Source: Dechloromonas sp. Dech2017 (GTDB taxonomy: Bacteria; Pseudomonadota; Gammaproteobacteria; Burkholderiales; Rhodocyclaceae). Taken from it: 64,000 nucleotides of DNA. The notes beneath the pieces were generated by a model. The model ran no database searches. It was given only the letters and a program-made list of their open reading frames with translations, and was not told the DNA's origin. A program made the position numbers and the translations under genes. The DNA is taken from positions 62,001 to 126,000 of the forward strand of contig SSXW01000005.1 in assembly GCA_009469585.1 (NCBI GenBank), given 5' to 3'. Each line of letters starts with the position of its first letter. Position 1 is the first letter of the stretch. Shown one piece after another: positions 53,003-61,605 of this stretch.

Positions 53003-54916
53003 GTGGCTTTCACCGCCTCCTGTCCGTCCTGCGGCGCGCCGGTCGTCTTCCGCTCGGCGTCCTCGGTCTTCGCCGTCTGCGACTATTGCCAGAGCACGCT
53101 GGTCCGCCACGACCAGGCGGTCGACGACATCGGCAAGATGGCGGCGCTGGTCGAAGACCGCTCGCCGCTGCAACTGGGCGCCGAAGGCAGCTACCGGGGC
53201 GTTCATTTCGCGCTGATCGGGCGCCTCCAGATCAAGTACAGCCAGGGCATCTGGAACGAGTGGCACCTGCTCTTCGACGACATGCGCACCGGCTGGCTGT
53301 CAGAGGCCGGCGGCGAGTACGTGCTCACTTTTATGCAGCCGGTCATGGAACCGCTGCCGGCCTTCGAGACGCTGACCGTCGGCCGGCGCTTCTCGCTGGC
53401 CAGCCAGGTGTGGACGGTCAGCAACATCGAAGAGGCCGAGGTCGTCGCCGGCCAGGGCGAGCTGCCCTTCAAGACCGGCGGCGGCTATCCGCTGGCGGCG
53501 GTCGACCTGCGAAACGATGCCGGCTTCGCCACCCTCGACTACTCGGAAACGCCGCCCTTGCTTTTCGTCGGCGAGGCGGTCGACTTCGCCTCGCTAAAAA
53601 TGAACGGCCTGCGCGACGGCATGGCCGTGCAAACGGTCGTCGAGGCCCGCGTTTTCCGTTGCCCGGCCTGCGGTTCGCCGATGGCCGCCCGCTCGCCGGA
53701 AATTCTCGCCGTCGGCTGCGCCAGCTGCGGGGCGGTGGTCGATGCCGGCGACGCCGATCACCGCCTGCTGGCCAAGGCGCTGGCCGCCGGCCAGGACCGC
53801 TACGCGCCGCGCCTGGCGCTGGGCAGCAAGGGCAGTCTGGAAGGCCGGCCGGTCGAAGTCATCGGCTTTCTAGTCAAGCGCTGCAAGGTGGACGGCATCG
53901 CCTACGACTGGCGCGAATACCTGCTGGCCGGCGACAACGCCACCTACCGCTGGCTGACCGAATACAACGGCCACTGGAACGTCGTCGACGTCCTGTCCCG
54001 CCTGCCGGCCACGCACGGCGCCGGCGAGCTCAACGACATCCACCACGGCGGTGAGCGCTTCCGCCACTTCGCGACTACGCCGGTGGCCGAGGTCGTCCAG
54101 GTCACCGGCCAGTTCACCTGGCGGGTCAGGCGCGGCGAAACCTGCCGGGTGGTCGACTACGTGGCGCCGCCGCTGATGCTGTCGCGCGAATCGACCGGCA
54201 AGGAAATCAACTGGTCGCAGGGCTGCTATGTGGCGCCCGAGGTGATCGCCGAGGCCTTCGGCCTGCCCGGCAAACTGCCGGCGCCGGTCGGCGTCTATGC
54301 CAACCAGCTCAACCCGTGGCGGGAAAGCAGCGTCCGGATCCTGCGCCTGTTCGCCAAGTTGCTGCTGGCGGCCATCGTCGTCCAGGCCCTGGTCATGCTG
54401 GCCGGCGGCGGCAAGCAGTTGCTGCGCCAGGATTTCACTTTCGAGCCGGGGCGCGCCGACGAGGTGCAGACCCGGGAGTTCGAGATCACCGGCAAGCCGC
54501 GCAAGATCGCCGTGCGCAACACCACCTCGCTCGACAACAACTGGATCGGCCTCGACCTGCTGCTGGTCAACAAGGCGACTGGCGCCGCCTGGCCGGCAGC
54601 CCGCGAACTCGCCTTCTACAGCGGCTACGACGACGGCCACTGGACGGAAGGCAGCCGCGACGACGAGGTGGTCTTCCGCAAGGTCCCGCCCGGCACCTAC
54701 TACCTGACGGTCGACCCCGACATGGCGCCCGACCGGCCGGTCGCCGTGCGCGACACGATCGAGGTGCGCGCCGCCGGCGCCGGCTGGTCCAACTTCGTGA
54801 TCGTGGTGATCTTCCTGGCCATTTTCCCGGTCTTTGCCGTCAGCCGGCGACTGGCTTTCGAGACAGCGCGCTGGGCGGAAAGCGACCACGCGCCGGAATC
54901 GGGAGACGACGACTGA
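53003..54916 (+). CDS. DUF4178 protein with zinc ribbons and two C-terminal membrane segments
   Basis: 637-aa protein. Two zinc-ribbon-like motifs (CPSCGAPVVF...CDYC at the N-terminus; CPACGSPM...CASC near residue 220) each precede DUF4178-type beta-rich regions. Membrane helices lie near residues 455-473 and 600-618, with an extracytoplasmic-looking domain between them. Start GTG 53003. It should act together with the SPFH and DUF350 proteins; no catalytic motif is visible. Confidence 0.85.
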   Translation: MAFTASCPSCGAPVVFRSASSVFAVCDYCQSTLVRHDQAVDDIGKMAALVEDRSPLQLGAEGSYRGVHFALIGRLQIKYSQGIWNEWHLLFDDMRTGWLSEAGGEYVLTFMQPVMEPLPAFETLTVGRRFSLASQVWTVSNIEEAEVVAGQGELPFKTGGGYPLAAVDLRNDAGFATLDYSETPPLLFVGEAVDFASLKMNGLRDGMAVQTVVEARVFRCPACGSPMAARSPEILAVGCASCGAVVDAGDADHRLLAKALAAGQDRYAPRLALGSKGSLEGRPVEVIGFLVKRCKVDGIAYDWREYLLAGDNATYRWLTEYNGHWNVVDVLSRLPATHGAGELNDIHHGGERFRHFATTPVAEVVQVTGQFTWRVRRGETCRVVDYVAPPLMLSRESTGKEINWSQGCYVAPEVIAEAFGLPGKLPAPVGVYANQLNPWRESSVRILRLFAKLLLAAIVVQALVMLAGGGKQLLRQDFTFEPGRADEVQTREFEITGKPRKIAVRNTTSLDNNWIGLDLLLVNKATGAAWPAARELAFYSGYDDGHWTEGSRDDEVVFRKVPPGTYYLTVDPDMAPDRPVAVRDTIEVRAAGAGWSNFVIVVIFLAIFPVFAVSRRLAFETARWAESDHAPESGDDD

Positions 54917-55059
54917 TGTTCGACAAGGTCAACCTGGCTGCCGGTGTCCTCGCCCTCGCCCTCTTCGCCCTGGCCCAGGCGCAGGGCTGGAACCTGTTCG
55001 AAAACGAGGCCCATGACGGCCGCGGTGGTTCGGGCAGCAGCCGGAGCTATCACAAGTAG
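54916..55059 (+). CDS. Single-pass small membrane protein, 47 aa
   Basis: Unrecognised miniprotein whose ATG overlaps the DUF4178 stop (TGATG). One hydrophobic helix (about 6-22, LAAGVLALALFALAQAQ) is followed by a short Gly/Ser-rich hydrophilic tail. Tight coupling argues that it is real and belongs to the membrane unit. Confidence 0.7.
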   Translation: MFDKVNLAAGVLALALFALAQAQGWNLFENEAHDGRGGSGSSRSYHK

Positions 55060-55078
55060 CCATAGCCGGCAGGGCCGG

Positions 55079-55750
55079 CTAATCCCCGCCGCCGCAACCG
55101 CCGCCACATCCTCCGTCATCCCCGCTGTCACCGTTGCTGCCGCTGTCGGTGCCGGCGGAGTCACCGGAGCAGCCGCTGCCGCAACCGATATGGCTGGCGC
55201 AATAGCCCGAGCCGGCGGCCCCACCGCTGGCCGCCAGGCAGTCGAGGCGATAGACGAAGCCGCCGGCGATGCCCAGCGCCGCATCGAGGGCGAACAGGCG
55301 GGGCAGGCGTTGCGGGCTCTTGGGGTCGATCCGCTCGCGGGCGCAGGCCAGGCGCCAGGCGCGTTTCAGGCCTTCGCCGGCCTGGGTCGGCGAGGCCATG
55401 GCCTCGGCCGGCGTGTGGTGCAGGAAGCGGCCGAAGGCCCGGGTGCAGAAGCGGTCGTATTGCCGGGTGAACAGGATGAACTCGTGCCAGGCGTCGTCCG
55501 CCGCCTGCGAGGGCATGGCGACCAGGCGCCGGCCGGCCTGGCGGCAGAGATGGAAATAATCGTTGAGCGCGGCGAAGACCTCCTCGCGCTGGGCGGCGCT
55601 GAGCTCGGGCCGGCGCACCGCCAACCGGCGATCGAGCAGCGACTGGAGGGGAAAACGGTCGAGGAAACCGGCGCGCTGCCGGCGGCTCCAGTGGCGCCAG
55701 AAAAACAGCGCGGCCAGGGCGAGCAGGCCGGCGATCAGCAGCTTGCCCAC
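55079..55750 (-). CDS. Membrane-anchored protein with Cys/Gly-rich tail (GRDP/DUF1399-like)
   Basis: 223-aa protein. N-terminal membrane helix (2-18), then a segment resembling glycine-rich-domain proteins: LNDYFHLCRQAG, ADDAWHEFILFTRQYDRFCTRAFGRFLHHTP (with conserved DxAWH and HH). The C-terminus is extremely Gly/Ser/Cys-rich, ending GGCGGGCGGGD. Start GTG, 4 bp after gabD. The function is unknown; the tail could bind metal or form disulfides. Confidence 0.75.
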   Translation of the reverse strand: MGKLLIAGLLALAALFFWRHWSRRQRAGFLDRFPLQSLLDRRLAVRRPELSAAQREEVFAALNDYFHLCRQAGRRLVAMPSQAADDAWHEFILFTRQYDRFCTRAFGRFLHHTPAEAMASPTQAGEGLKRAWRLACARERIDPKSPQRLPRLFALDAALGIAGGFVYRLDCLAASGGAAGSGYCASHIGCGSGCSGDSAGTDSGSNGDSGDDGGCGGGCGGGD

Positions 55751-55754
55751 CGCC

Positions 55755-57209
55755 TCAGCCGTCGATGTTGAAGCACAGGTACTTTATTTCGAGATAGTCC
55801 TCGATGCCGTACTTCGAGCCTTCGCGGCCGAGGCCGGATTGCTTGATGCCGCCGAAGGGCGCCACCTCGTTCGAAATGATGCCGGTGTTGACGCCGACCA
55901 TGCCGTATTCCAGCGCCTCGCCGACCCGCCAGCTGCGGCCGATGTCGCGGGTGAAGAAATAGGCGGCCAGGCCGAACTCGGTGTCGTTGGCCAGGGCGAT
56001 GGCCTCGGCTTCCGTCGCGAAACGGAACAGCGGGGCGACCGGGCCGAAGGTTTCCTCGCGGGCGACGGCCATGGCGGGGGTCACGTCGGCCAGCACGGTC
56101 GGCTGGAAGAAATTGCCGCCGCGGGCGTGGCGGGCGCCGCCGCACAGCACGCGGGCGCCCTTGGCGACGGCGTCGGCGACGTGCGCCTCGACCTTGCCGA
56201 GGCCGGCGGCATTGATCAGCGGCCCCTGCGTGACGCCCGCCTCGGCCCCGTTGCCGACCTTGAGGCCGCCGACCTTTTCGGCGAAGCGGGCGGCGAAGGC
56301 GTCGTAGATGCCCGACTGGACCAGCAGGCGGTTGGCGCACACGCAGGTCTGGCCGGTGTTTCGGTATTTTGCGGCAATTGCGCCGTCGACCGCGGCATCG
56401 AGGTCGGCGTCGTCGAAGACGATGAAGGGGGCGTTGCCGCCCAGTTCCAGCGACAGCTTCTTGATGGTCGGGGCGCATTGCGCCATCAGCAAACGGCCGA
56501 CCGCCGTCGAACCGGTGAACGACAGCTTGCGGACGATGGGGTTGGCGCACAGCTCGCCGCCGATCTCGGCCGGCCGGCCGGTCACCACGTTGAAGACACC
56601 GGCCGGGAAACCGGCCTGCTCGGCCAGCACGGCCAGGGCCAGGGCGCTGAGCGGCGTCGCTTCGGCCGGCTTGACGATCACTGGGCAGCCAGCGGCCAGC
56701 GCCGGGGCGACCTTGCGGGTGATCATGGCGAGCGGGAAATTCCACGGCGTGATCGCCGCGCAGACGCCGATCGGCTGCTTGATGACGAGCAGCCGGGTAT
56801 TCGCCGCCGGGCTGGGAATGCTCTCGCCGTAGGTGCGCTTGCCTTCCTCGGCGAACCATTCGACGAAGGAGGCGCCGTAGATCACCTCGCCCCTGGCCTC
56901 GGCCAGCGGCTTGCCGCACTCGGCGGTGATGATCTGCGCTAGGTCGTCAGCGTTGTCCACGATCAGCCGGTTCCAGGCCTGCAGGATCTGGGCACGACGC
57001 CGCGCGGTCAGGGCGCGCCAGGCCGGCCAGGCGGCGTAGGCCGAGTCGATTGCCCGGTGCGTCTCGGCGGCGCCGCACAGCGGCACATTGCCCAGCCGGT
57101 CGCCGGTGGCCGGGTTGATGACGGCGAAGCTGGCGCCGTCGTCGGCGGCAGTCCATGTTCCGCCAATCAGGTTGGCGGCGCGCAGCAGATCCGGGTTCTT
57201 TAAGTTCAT
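55755..57209 (-). CDS. gabD: NAD(P)-dependent succinate-semialdehyde dehydrogenase
   Basis: 484-aa aldehyde dehydrogenase of the GabD group. PWNFPLAMITRKVAPALAAG, catalytic Glu in LELGGNAP and catalytic Cys in NTGQTCVCANR are present, and the C-terminus APFGGIKQSGLGREGSKYGIEDYLEIKYLC is typical of GabD. It oxidises succinate semialdehyde to succinate. No gabT is adjacent. Substrate assignment is by family resemblance. Confidence 0.92.
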   Translation of the reverse strand: MNLKNPDLLRAANLIGGTWTAADDGASFAVINPATGDRLGNVPLCGAAETHRAIDSAYAAWPAWRALTARRRAQILQAWNRLIVDNADDLAQIITAECGKPLAEARGEVIYGASFVEWFAEEGKRTYGESIPSPAANTRLLVIKQPIGVCAAITPWNFPLAMITRKVAPALAAGCPVIVKPAEATPLSALALAVLAEQAGFPAGVFNVVTGRPAEIGGELCANPIVRKLSFTGSTAVGRLLMAQCAPTIKKLSLELGGNAPFIVFDDADLDAAVDGAIAAKYRNTGQTCVCANRLLVQSGIYDAFAARFAEKVGGLKVGNGAEAGVTQGPLINAAGLGKVEAHVADAVAKGARVLCGGARHARGGNFFQPTVLADVTPAMAVAREETFGPVAPLFRFATEAEAIALANDTEFGLAAYFFTRDIGRSWRVGEALEYGMVGVNTGIISNEVAPFGGIKQSGLGREGSKYGIEDYLEIKYLCFNIDG

Positions 57210-57272
57210 GGCCTTGAAAAATCCTGTAAAAACGCTAAGTTATAGACAATTTTTAGAAAGCGGCTTAACTCG

Positions 57273-57773
57273 ATGCGTGCTTCAGCCCTGATTCCTCTCA
57301 CCTTGTCCGCCCTGCTGCTCGCCGCCTGCGGCGGCCCGGCAACGCGGCCGTCGGCCTCGGCGGGAACTATAGCGCAAGCCTCCCGTCCGGTCAGCGACAA
57401 GGGCAACGAAGTCGTCCTCTACGCCATGGGCTTGCTCGACACCGGCTACCGCTTCGGCGGCAAGAACCCCGAGGCCGGGCTCGATTGCAGCGGCATGGTC
57501 AGCTACATCTACGGCCAGGCGGCCGGCCTCAGGGTGGGTGGCAGCGCCGCCGACATCGCCCGCCAGGGGCGGCCCGTCGAACCCGAGGCGCTGCGCCCCG
57601 GTGACCTGGTCTTCTTCAATACGCTGAACCGGCCGCTGTCGCACGTCGGCATCTACATCGGCGATTCCCGCTTCATTCACGCCCCGTCGAGCAACGGCCG
57701 GGTGCGCATCGACCGCCTGGGCGACAGCTACTACGCCCAGCGTTTCGACACCGCCCGCACCCTGTTCGACTGA
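57273..57773 (+). CDS. NlpC/P60 cell-wall endopeptidase lipoprotein
   Basis: 166-aa lipoprotein (lipobox LLAAC, Cys19). The C40 peptidase domain (about 45-160) has catalytic Cys in LDCSGMVSYIYG, His in SHVGIYIG and the third polar residue at FIHAPSS. It is expected to cleave peptidoglycan stem peptides at the outer membrane. It diverges from gabD with a 63-bp spacer. Confidence 0.92.
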   Translation: MRASALIPLTLSALLLAACGGPATRPSASAGTIAQASRPVSDKGNEVVLYAMGLLDTGYRFGGKNPEAGLDCSGMVSYIYGQAAGLRVGGSAADIARQGRPVEPEALRPGDLVFFNTLNRPLSHVGIYIGDSRFIHAPSSNGRVRIDRLGDSYYAQRFDTARTLFD

Positions 57774-57798
57774 AGCCGCACATTCAATGCCTGCGCCG

Positions 57799-57827
57799 TG
57801 GACGCCAGCCCCGGCGAAGGGTAGAAT
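57799..57827 (+). promoter_or_regulatory. Promoter of tRNA-Arg
   Basis: TGGACG (-35-like) and TAGAAT (-10) with a 17-bp spacer. The predicted start is about 5 bp upstream of the tRNA 5' end. Confidence 0.6.
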
Positions 57828-57838
57828 CTGCCCTCTTC

Positions 57839-57915
57839 GCGCCTGTAGCTCAGCTGGATAGAGTATTGCCCTCCGAAGGCAAGGGTCGGACGTTCGAATC
57901 GTCTCAGGCGCGCCA
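57839..57915 (+). tRNA. tRNA-Arg (anticodon CCG)
   Basis: 77-nt gene. Acceptor GCGCCTG pairs with CAGGCGC, the D-arm has AGCTCAGCTGGATAGAG, the anticodon stem TTGCC/GGCAA encloses CTCCGAA (anticodon CCG, reads CGG), and the T-loop is TTCGAAT. CCA is encoded at the 3' end. Structure checked by hand. Confidence 0.95.
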
Positions 57916-57925
57916 AATGCACATG

Positions 57926-57955
57926 AAAAAGCCCTGATTTTCAGGGCTTTTTCTT
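57926..57955 (+). terminator. Rho-independent terminator after tRNA-Arg
   Basis: AAAAAGCCCTGA-TTT-TCAGGGCTTTTT stem-loop followed by further T. A strong intrinsic terminator, 11 bp after the tRNA. Confidence 0.93.
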
Positions 57956-57988
57956 TTTCGGCAAGCGCCCGGCCGACTCGGGAGTAGC

Positions 57989-58771
57989 CTACGACGCGTA
58001 GCCGGGGTTGCGCCGGTCGAGGCGACGGAGCAGCGCCGGCCAGGCCAGGCCGCCGCCAGCCCCACGGGTGACCTGCTCCCACTGCGCTTGCGCCCCGTCG
58101 ACGATGCCTTGCCCGATGTGCCGCAGCGGGCCGCCGCCGGCCATCGCCCTGACCTGGATCATGCAGGTCGTTTCGAGAAAGTACATGGCGACGAAGGCTT
58201 CTGCGACCGAGCGGCCGACGGTCAGCAGGCCGTGGTTGCGCAGCACGAGGCAACGCTTGTCGCCCAGATCCCTGACCAGGCGCGGCTTTTCGTCGTCAAC
58301 CAGGGCGACGCCCTCGTAGTCGTGGTAGGCCAGCGAGGCGAGGACGAAGATGGAATGCTGGGAGAGCGGTTGCACGCCGTTTTGCTGGGCCGAGACGGCG
58401 ACGCCATTGACGCTGTGCACGTGCAGCACGCACTGGGCGTCGTCGCGGGCGGCGTGGATCGCGCTGTGGATGGTGAAGCCGGCCGGGTTGATGTCGTGCG
58501 GGCTGTCGTCGAGCTTGTGGCCATCCAGGTCGACCTTGACCAGGCTGGAGGCGGTGATTTCATCGAAGCCCCAGCCGTAGGGATTGATCAGGAAATGGTG
58601 CTGGGGGCCGGGCAGGCGGGCCGAGATGTGGGTGAAGATCAGGTCGTCCCAACCGAAAAGGGCGACCAGGCGATAGCAGGCGGCGAGATCGACGCGCAGG
58701 CGCCATTCGTCATCGGCGATGTGCGGTGGACGGGCGGAGTTTGTCGGCGAAGCGGCGACGGGCTGATCCAT
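57989..58771 (-). CDS. Class II aldolase/adducin family protein
   Basis: 260-aa putative zinc-dependent aldolase-like protein. Motifs are FTHISARLPG, FLINPYGWGFDEIT, the metal ligands LHVHSVNG and RNHGLLTVG. Homologous betaproteobacterial proteins carry the same N-terminal ADDEWRLRVDLAACYRL. The substrate is unknown. A CGATCGGTCA sequence lies in its upstream region (58822-58831). Confidence 0.88.
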   Translation of the reverse strand: MDQPVAASPTNSARPPHIADDEWRLRVDLAACYRLVALFGWDDLIFTHISARLPGPQHHFLINPYGWGFDEITASSLVKVDLDGHKLDDSPHDINPAGFTIHSAIHAARDDAQCVLHVHSVNGVAVSAQQNGVQPLSQHSIFVLASLAYHDYEGVALVDDEKPRLVRDLGDKRCLVLRNHGLLTVGRSVAEAFVAMYFLETTCMIQVRAMAGGGPLRHIGQGIVDGAQAQWEQVTRGAGGGLAWPALLRRLDRRNPGYAS

Positions 58772-58854
58772 GGCATCTGTCCTGCGTGTGACTCGATGTA
58801 ATCGGTATAGACCGCGCCACCCGATCGGTCAATGCCAATCCGCTGCCGACGGAT

Positions 58855-59133
58855 TCAGGTCTGGCCGGCCTCGTAGGCGGCGAGCGTGACGCCGGCGTGG
58901 GTCAGCACCTCGCGCAGGGCCTTGATGTCGTTCTTGCTGCAGGTGTTGCTGTTGTGCGGGTGGTGCAGGAAGGCTTCGACCTTGTTGAGGGTGATCTTGA
59001 AGCGGGCGCCGTGCGAGGGTTCGACGTCGGCGCCAAGGTGGTTGAGCAGCGATTCGACCTCCCGCCAGTGAATGTTGGCCGAGGGCGGGTCCTGGAAGAT
59101 GCTGCGCATCAGGTGGGCGTGCTTGTGGCTCAT
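58855..59133 (-). CDS. Solitary HicA-like toxin-family protein
   Basis: 92-aa protein resembling orphan HicA-type toxins: IHWREVESLLNHLGADVE, a GARFKITLN strand and the HHPHNSNTCSKNDIKALREVLTHAGV C-terminus with a His-Pro-His motif. No HicB-like antitoxin lies on either side. I chose ATG 59133, with GGAG 7 bp upstream. It follows pgpA by 56 bp on the same strand. Confidence 0.7.
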   Translation of the reverse strand: MSHKHAHLMRSIFQDPPSANIHWREVESLLNHLGADVEPSHGARFKITLNKVEAFLHHPHNSNTCSKNDIKALREVLTHAGVTLAAYEAGQT

Positions 59134-59189
59134 GATCAAGCTCCGGACGGAAATTGATGCCGATATTTTATGCCTGTCGGAGCCGGCCG

Positions 59190-59678
59190 TCAGGTCAACG
59201 CGATCTTGAGCAGGGCCAGGCAGAGCAGGGTGTAGCCGGCGGCGACCAGGTCGTCGGCCATGACGCCGAAGCCGTTCTTGACGTGCTGGTCAAAGTAGCG
59301 GGCCGGTTGCGGCTTGGTGATGTCGAAGTAGCGGAAGAGCATGAAGGCGGCCAGCTGCCAGAAGAAGGTGGCCGGGGTCATCAAGAGGACCAGCCAGAAG
59401 GGGACGATCTCGTCCCAGACGATGCTGCCGTGGTCGGGGTCGCCGAGGGCGCGGCCGGCGACGTCGATCAACCAGATGCCGGCCAGGTAAGCTGCGGTCA
59501 ACAGCAAAATCAGCTGAAAATCGGAAAAATAGGGGCGGAAGAGCGCGAAGCTCAGCCACGCGAACAGTGTGCCGAAGGTGCCCGGCGCCCAGGGGGCGAG
59601 GCCGCTGCCGCAGCCGCAGGCCAGGAAATGCGCCGGGTGGGCGAGCAGGAAGCGGAGGCTAGGGGGTTTCGGCGCCAA
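59190..59678 (-). CDS. pgpA: Phosphatidylglycerophosphatase A
   Basis: 162-aa inner-membrane phosphatase that makes phosphatidylglycerol. FLACGCGSGLAPWAPGTFGTL, HGSIVWDEIVPFWLVL and the late FGVMADDLVAAGY are signature blocks; about four hydrophobic helices. Start is TTG and overlaps the thiL end by 20 bp. No later start fits the family N-terminus. Confidence 0.94.
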   Translation of the reverse strand: MAPKPPSLRFLLAHPAHFLACGCGSGLAPWAPGTFGTLFAWLSFALFRPYFSDFQLILLLTAAYLAGIWLIDVAGRALGDPDHGSIVWDEIVPFWLVLLMTPATFFWQLAAFMLFRYFDITKPQPARYFDQHVKNGFGVMADDLVAAGYTLLCLALLKIALT

Positions 59679-60639
59679 AGTGGTCGTATCCCTTGCGCTC
59701 GAAGCTGACCGGCTGGCCGTCGGGGTCGAAGACGGTGACCGTGCCGGCCGGGCCCTCGGTGATTTCGCCGATGCACCACAGCGGCAACTCGAGCTCGGCA
59801 GCGATGCGGCCGATGCGCAGGTGCTGGTCGGCCGGGGCGGTGAACAGCAGCTCGTAGTCGTCGCCGCCGGTCAGCTGGCATTCGAGGGCCAGCTTGCGCA
59901 GTACGGCGTCGTAGCTGTCGCCTTTCGGCAGGTGGGGCAGCTGGACGAGGCGGACGGCGGCCATGCAGGCCGAGCGCTCGGCGATGTGGCCGAGGTCGGC
60001 CAGGAGGCCGTCGGAAATGTCGATGGCGGCGCTCGCCACGCCGACCAGTGCCAGCCCGAGGGCGATGCGCGGGCGCGGCTTCTCGAGGGCGCCGACGCAC
60101 AGGCGCTGCCAGGCGCCGGGCAGTTCGATGCGGCCCTGCAACTGGGCGAGGCCAAGGCTGGCCAGCCCGGGCCGGCCGGAGACCCAGATCTGGTCGCCGA
60201 CCCTGGCCCCGTCGCGGCGCAGGGCCTGGCCGGGTTCGACTTCGCCGAGCGCCGTGACGCACAGGTTGAGCGGCCCCTTGGTGGTGTCGCCGCCGACCAC
60301 GTCGACGCCGTACTGGCCAGCGCAGGCGAAGAAGCCCTCGGCGAAGCCAGCGATCCACGCCTCGTCGGCCGCCGGCAGGGCGCCGGCCAGCGTCACCCAG
60401 CGCGGCCGGGCGCCCATCGCGGCGAGGTCGGAGAGATTGACGGCGAGCGTCTTCCAGCCGAGGTTTTTCGGATCGGTGTCGGGCAGGAAATGGGTGCCGG
60501 CGACCAGCATGTCGGTGGTCACCGCCAGTTGCTTGCCGGGCGAGGGCTGGAGCAGGGCACAGTCGTCGCCGGGGCCGAGCACGGCCGACGGGGTCGGGCG
60601 GGCGAAATACTTGTCGATCAGCGCGAATTCGCCCGGCAT
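59659..60639 (-). CDS. thiL: Thiamine-monophosphate kinase
   Basis: 326-aa ThiL, phosphorylating thiamine phosphate to the diphosphate. GPGDDCALL, TDMLVAGTHF, LGWKTLAVNLSDLAAMGA, VGGDTTKG and AIDISDGLLADL mark the AIRS-like fold with its Asp-rich metal sites. Located between nusB (4 bp) and pgpA, a common proteobacterial order. Confidence 0.96.
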   Translation of the reverse strand: MPGEFALIDKYFARPTPSAVLGPGDDCALLQPSPGKQLAVTTDMLVAGTHFLPDTDPKNLGWKTLAVNLSDLAAMGARPRWVTLAGALPAADEAWIAGFAEGFFACAGQYGVDVVGGDTTKGPLNLCVTALGEVEPGQALRRDGARVGDQIWVSGRPGLASLGLAQLQGRIELPGAWQRLCVGALEKPRPRIALGLALVGVASAAIDISDGLLADLGHIAERSACMAAVRLVQLPHLPKGDSYDAVLRKLALECQLTGGDDYELLFTAPADQHLRIGRIAAELELPLWCIGEITEGPAGTVTVFDPDGQPVSFERKGYDHFGAETP

Positions 60640-60643
60640 CGCC

Positions 60644-61132
60644 TTACTTGCCCTTCTTGCGGACGGCCACTTCGTCGGGGCGGAGAACGGCGGCGACCTT
60701 GTCGAGCACGCCGTTGACGTACTTGTGGCCGTCGGTGCCGCCGAAGGCCTTGGTCAGCTCGATGGCCTCGTTGATGATGACGCGGTAGGGCGTTTCCGGG
60801 GTGTTGCGCATTTCGAAGCAGCCGAGCATCAGGATGCAGGCTTCGACCGGCGACAGTTCGCCGAACGGGCGGTCGATATGGCAGGCGATCTGCTCGATCA
60901 GCTGTTCGTTCTGGCGCATGACGCCGCGCAGGGTGGCGACGAAGAATTCGCGGTCGGCCTTGGCGAAGCCGTCGAGCTCCGGCAGGTGGGCCTCGATGGC
61001 GGCCTCGTCGGCGCCGCCGACGCGCCACTGGTAGAGGCCCTGGAGTACGAACTCGCGGGCCAGCCGGCGGGCCGACTTGGGCGGCTCCTTGACGTCGTGG
61101 GGATGTTCGCTGTCGCTGAGGAAGGTGGTCAT
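60644..61132 (-). CDS. nusB: Transcription antitermination factor NusB
   Basis: 162-aa NusB, binding boxA RNA with NusE in rRNA antitermination. [19 protein letters not shown], the [14 protein letters not shown] segment and [31 protein letters not shown] are classical. About 15 N-terminal residues precede the conserved start. It overlaps ribH by 4 bp. Confidence 0.96.
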   Translation of the reverse strand: MTTFLSDSEHPHDVKEPPKSARRLAREFVLQGLYQWRVGGADEAAIEAHLPELDGFAKADREFFVATLRGVMRQNEQLIEQIACHIDRPFGELSPVEACILMLGCFEMRNTPETPYRVIINEAIELTKAFGGTDGHKYVNGVLDKVAAVLRPDEVAVRKKGK

Positions 61133-61602
61133 TGGAGCAGGGCTTTCTGGAGGTTGGCCATTTCGACGGCGGCCTGGGCGCAGTCGGCGCCCTTGGGCTG
61201 CATGCGGACTTCGGCCTGTTCGTCGGATTCGCAGGTCAGGATGCCGTTGGCGATGGGCACGCCGGTGTCGAGCTGGACTTCCATGATGGCGCGGCAGGAA
61301 TCGTTGGAAACGACCTCGAAATGATAGGTTTCGCCGCGGATGACGGCGCCCAGCGCGACCAGCGCGTCGAAGCTGCCGCTCTGCGCCATGGTCTGCAGGA
61401 CGAGCGGGATTTCCAGCGCGCCGGGCACGTTGGCGATGGTCATGTTGGCGTCGGCGACGCCGAGCCGCTTGAGCTCGGTGACGCAGGCCGAGAGCAGGCC
61501 CTCGCAGACGGGCAGGTTGAAGCGGCTCATGACGATGCCGATTTTCAGGCCGGCGCCGTTCAGGTTGTTGTCGTATTCGAAAATGTTTTCAAAGCGGGAC
61601 AT
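61129..61602 (-). CDS. ribH: 6,7-Dimethyl-8-ribityllumazine synthase
   Basis: 157-aa riboflavin enzyme. [49 protein letters not shown] (catalytic His) and [10 protein letters not shown] match RibH. It lies 3 bp after ribBA and overlaps nusB. Confidence 0.96.
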   Translation of the reverse strand: MSRFENIFEYDNNLNGAGLKIGIVMSRFNLPVCEGLLSACVTELKRLGVADANMTIANVPGALEIPLVLQTMAQSGSFDALVALGAVIRGETYHFEVVSNDSCRAIMEVQLDTGVPIANGILTCESDEQAEVRMQPKGADCAQAAVEMANLQKALLQ

Positions 61603-61605
61603 GGC

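Noticed and set aside
56340..56395. Dispersed-repeat-like GCCGTCGACCGCGG string in gabD
   Set aside because: It encodes conserved GabD residues with the usual GC-rich codons; similar GTCGAC strings occur in several genes by codon usage alone.
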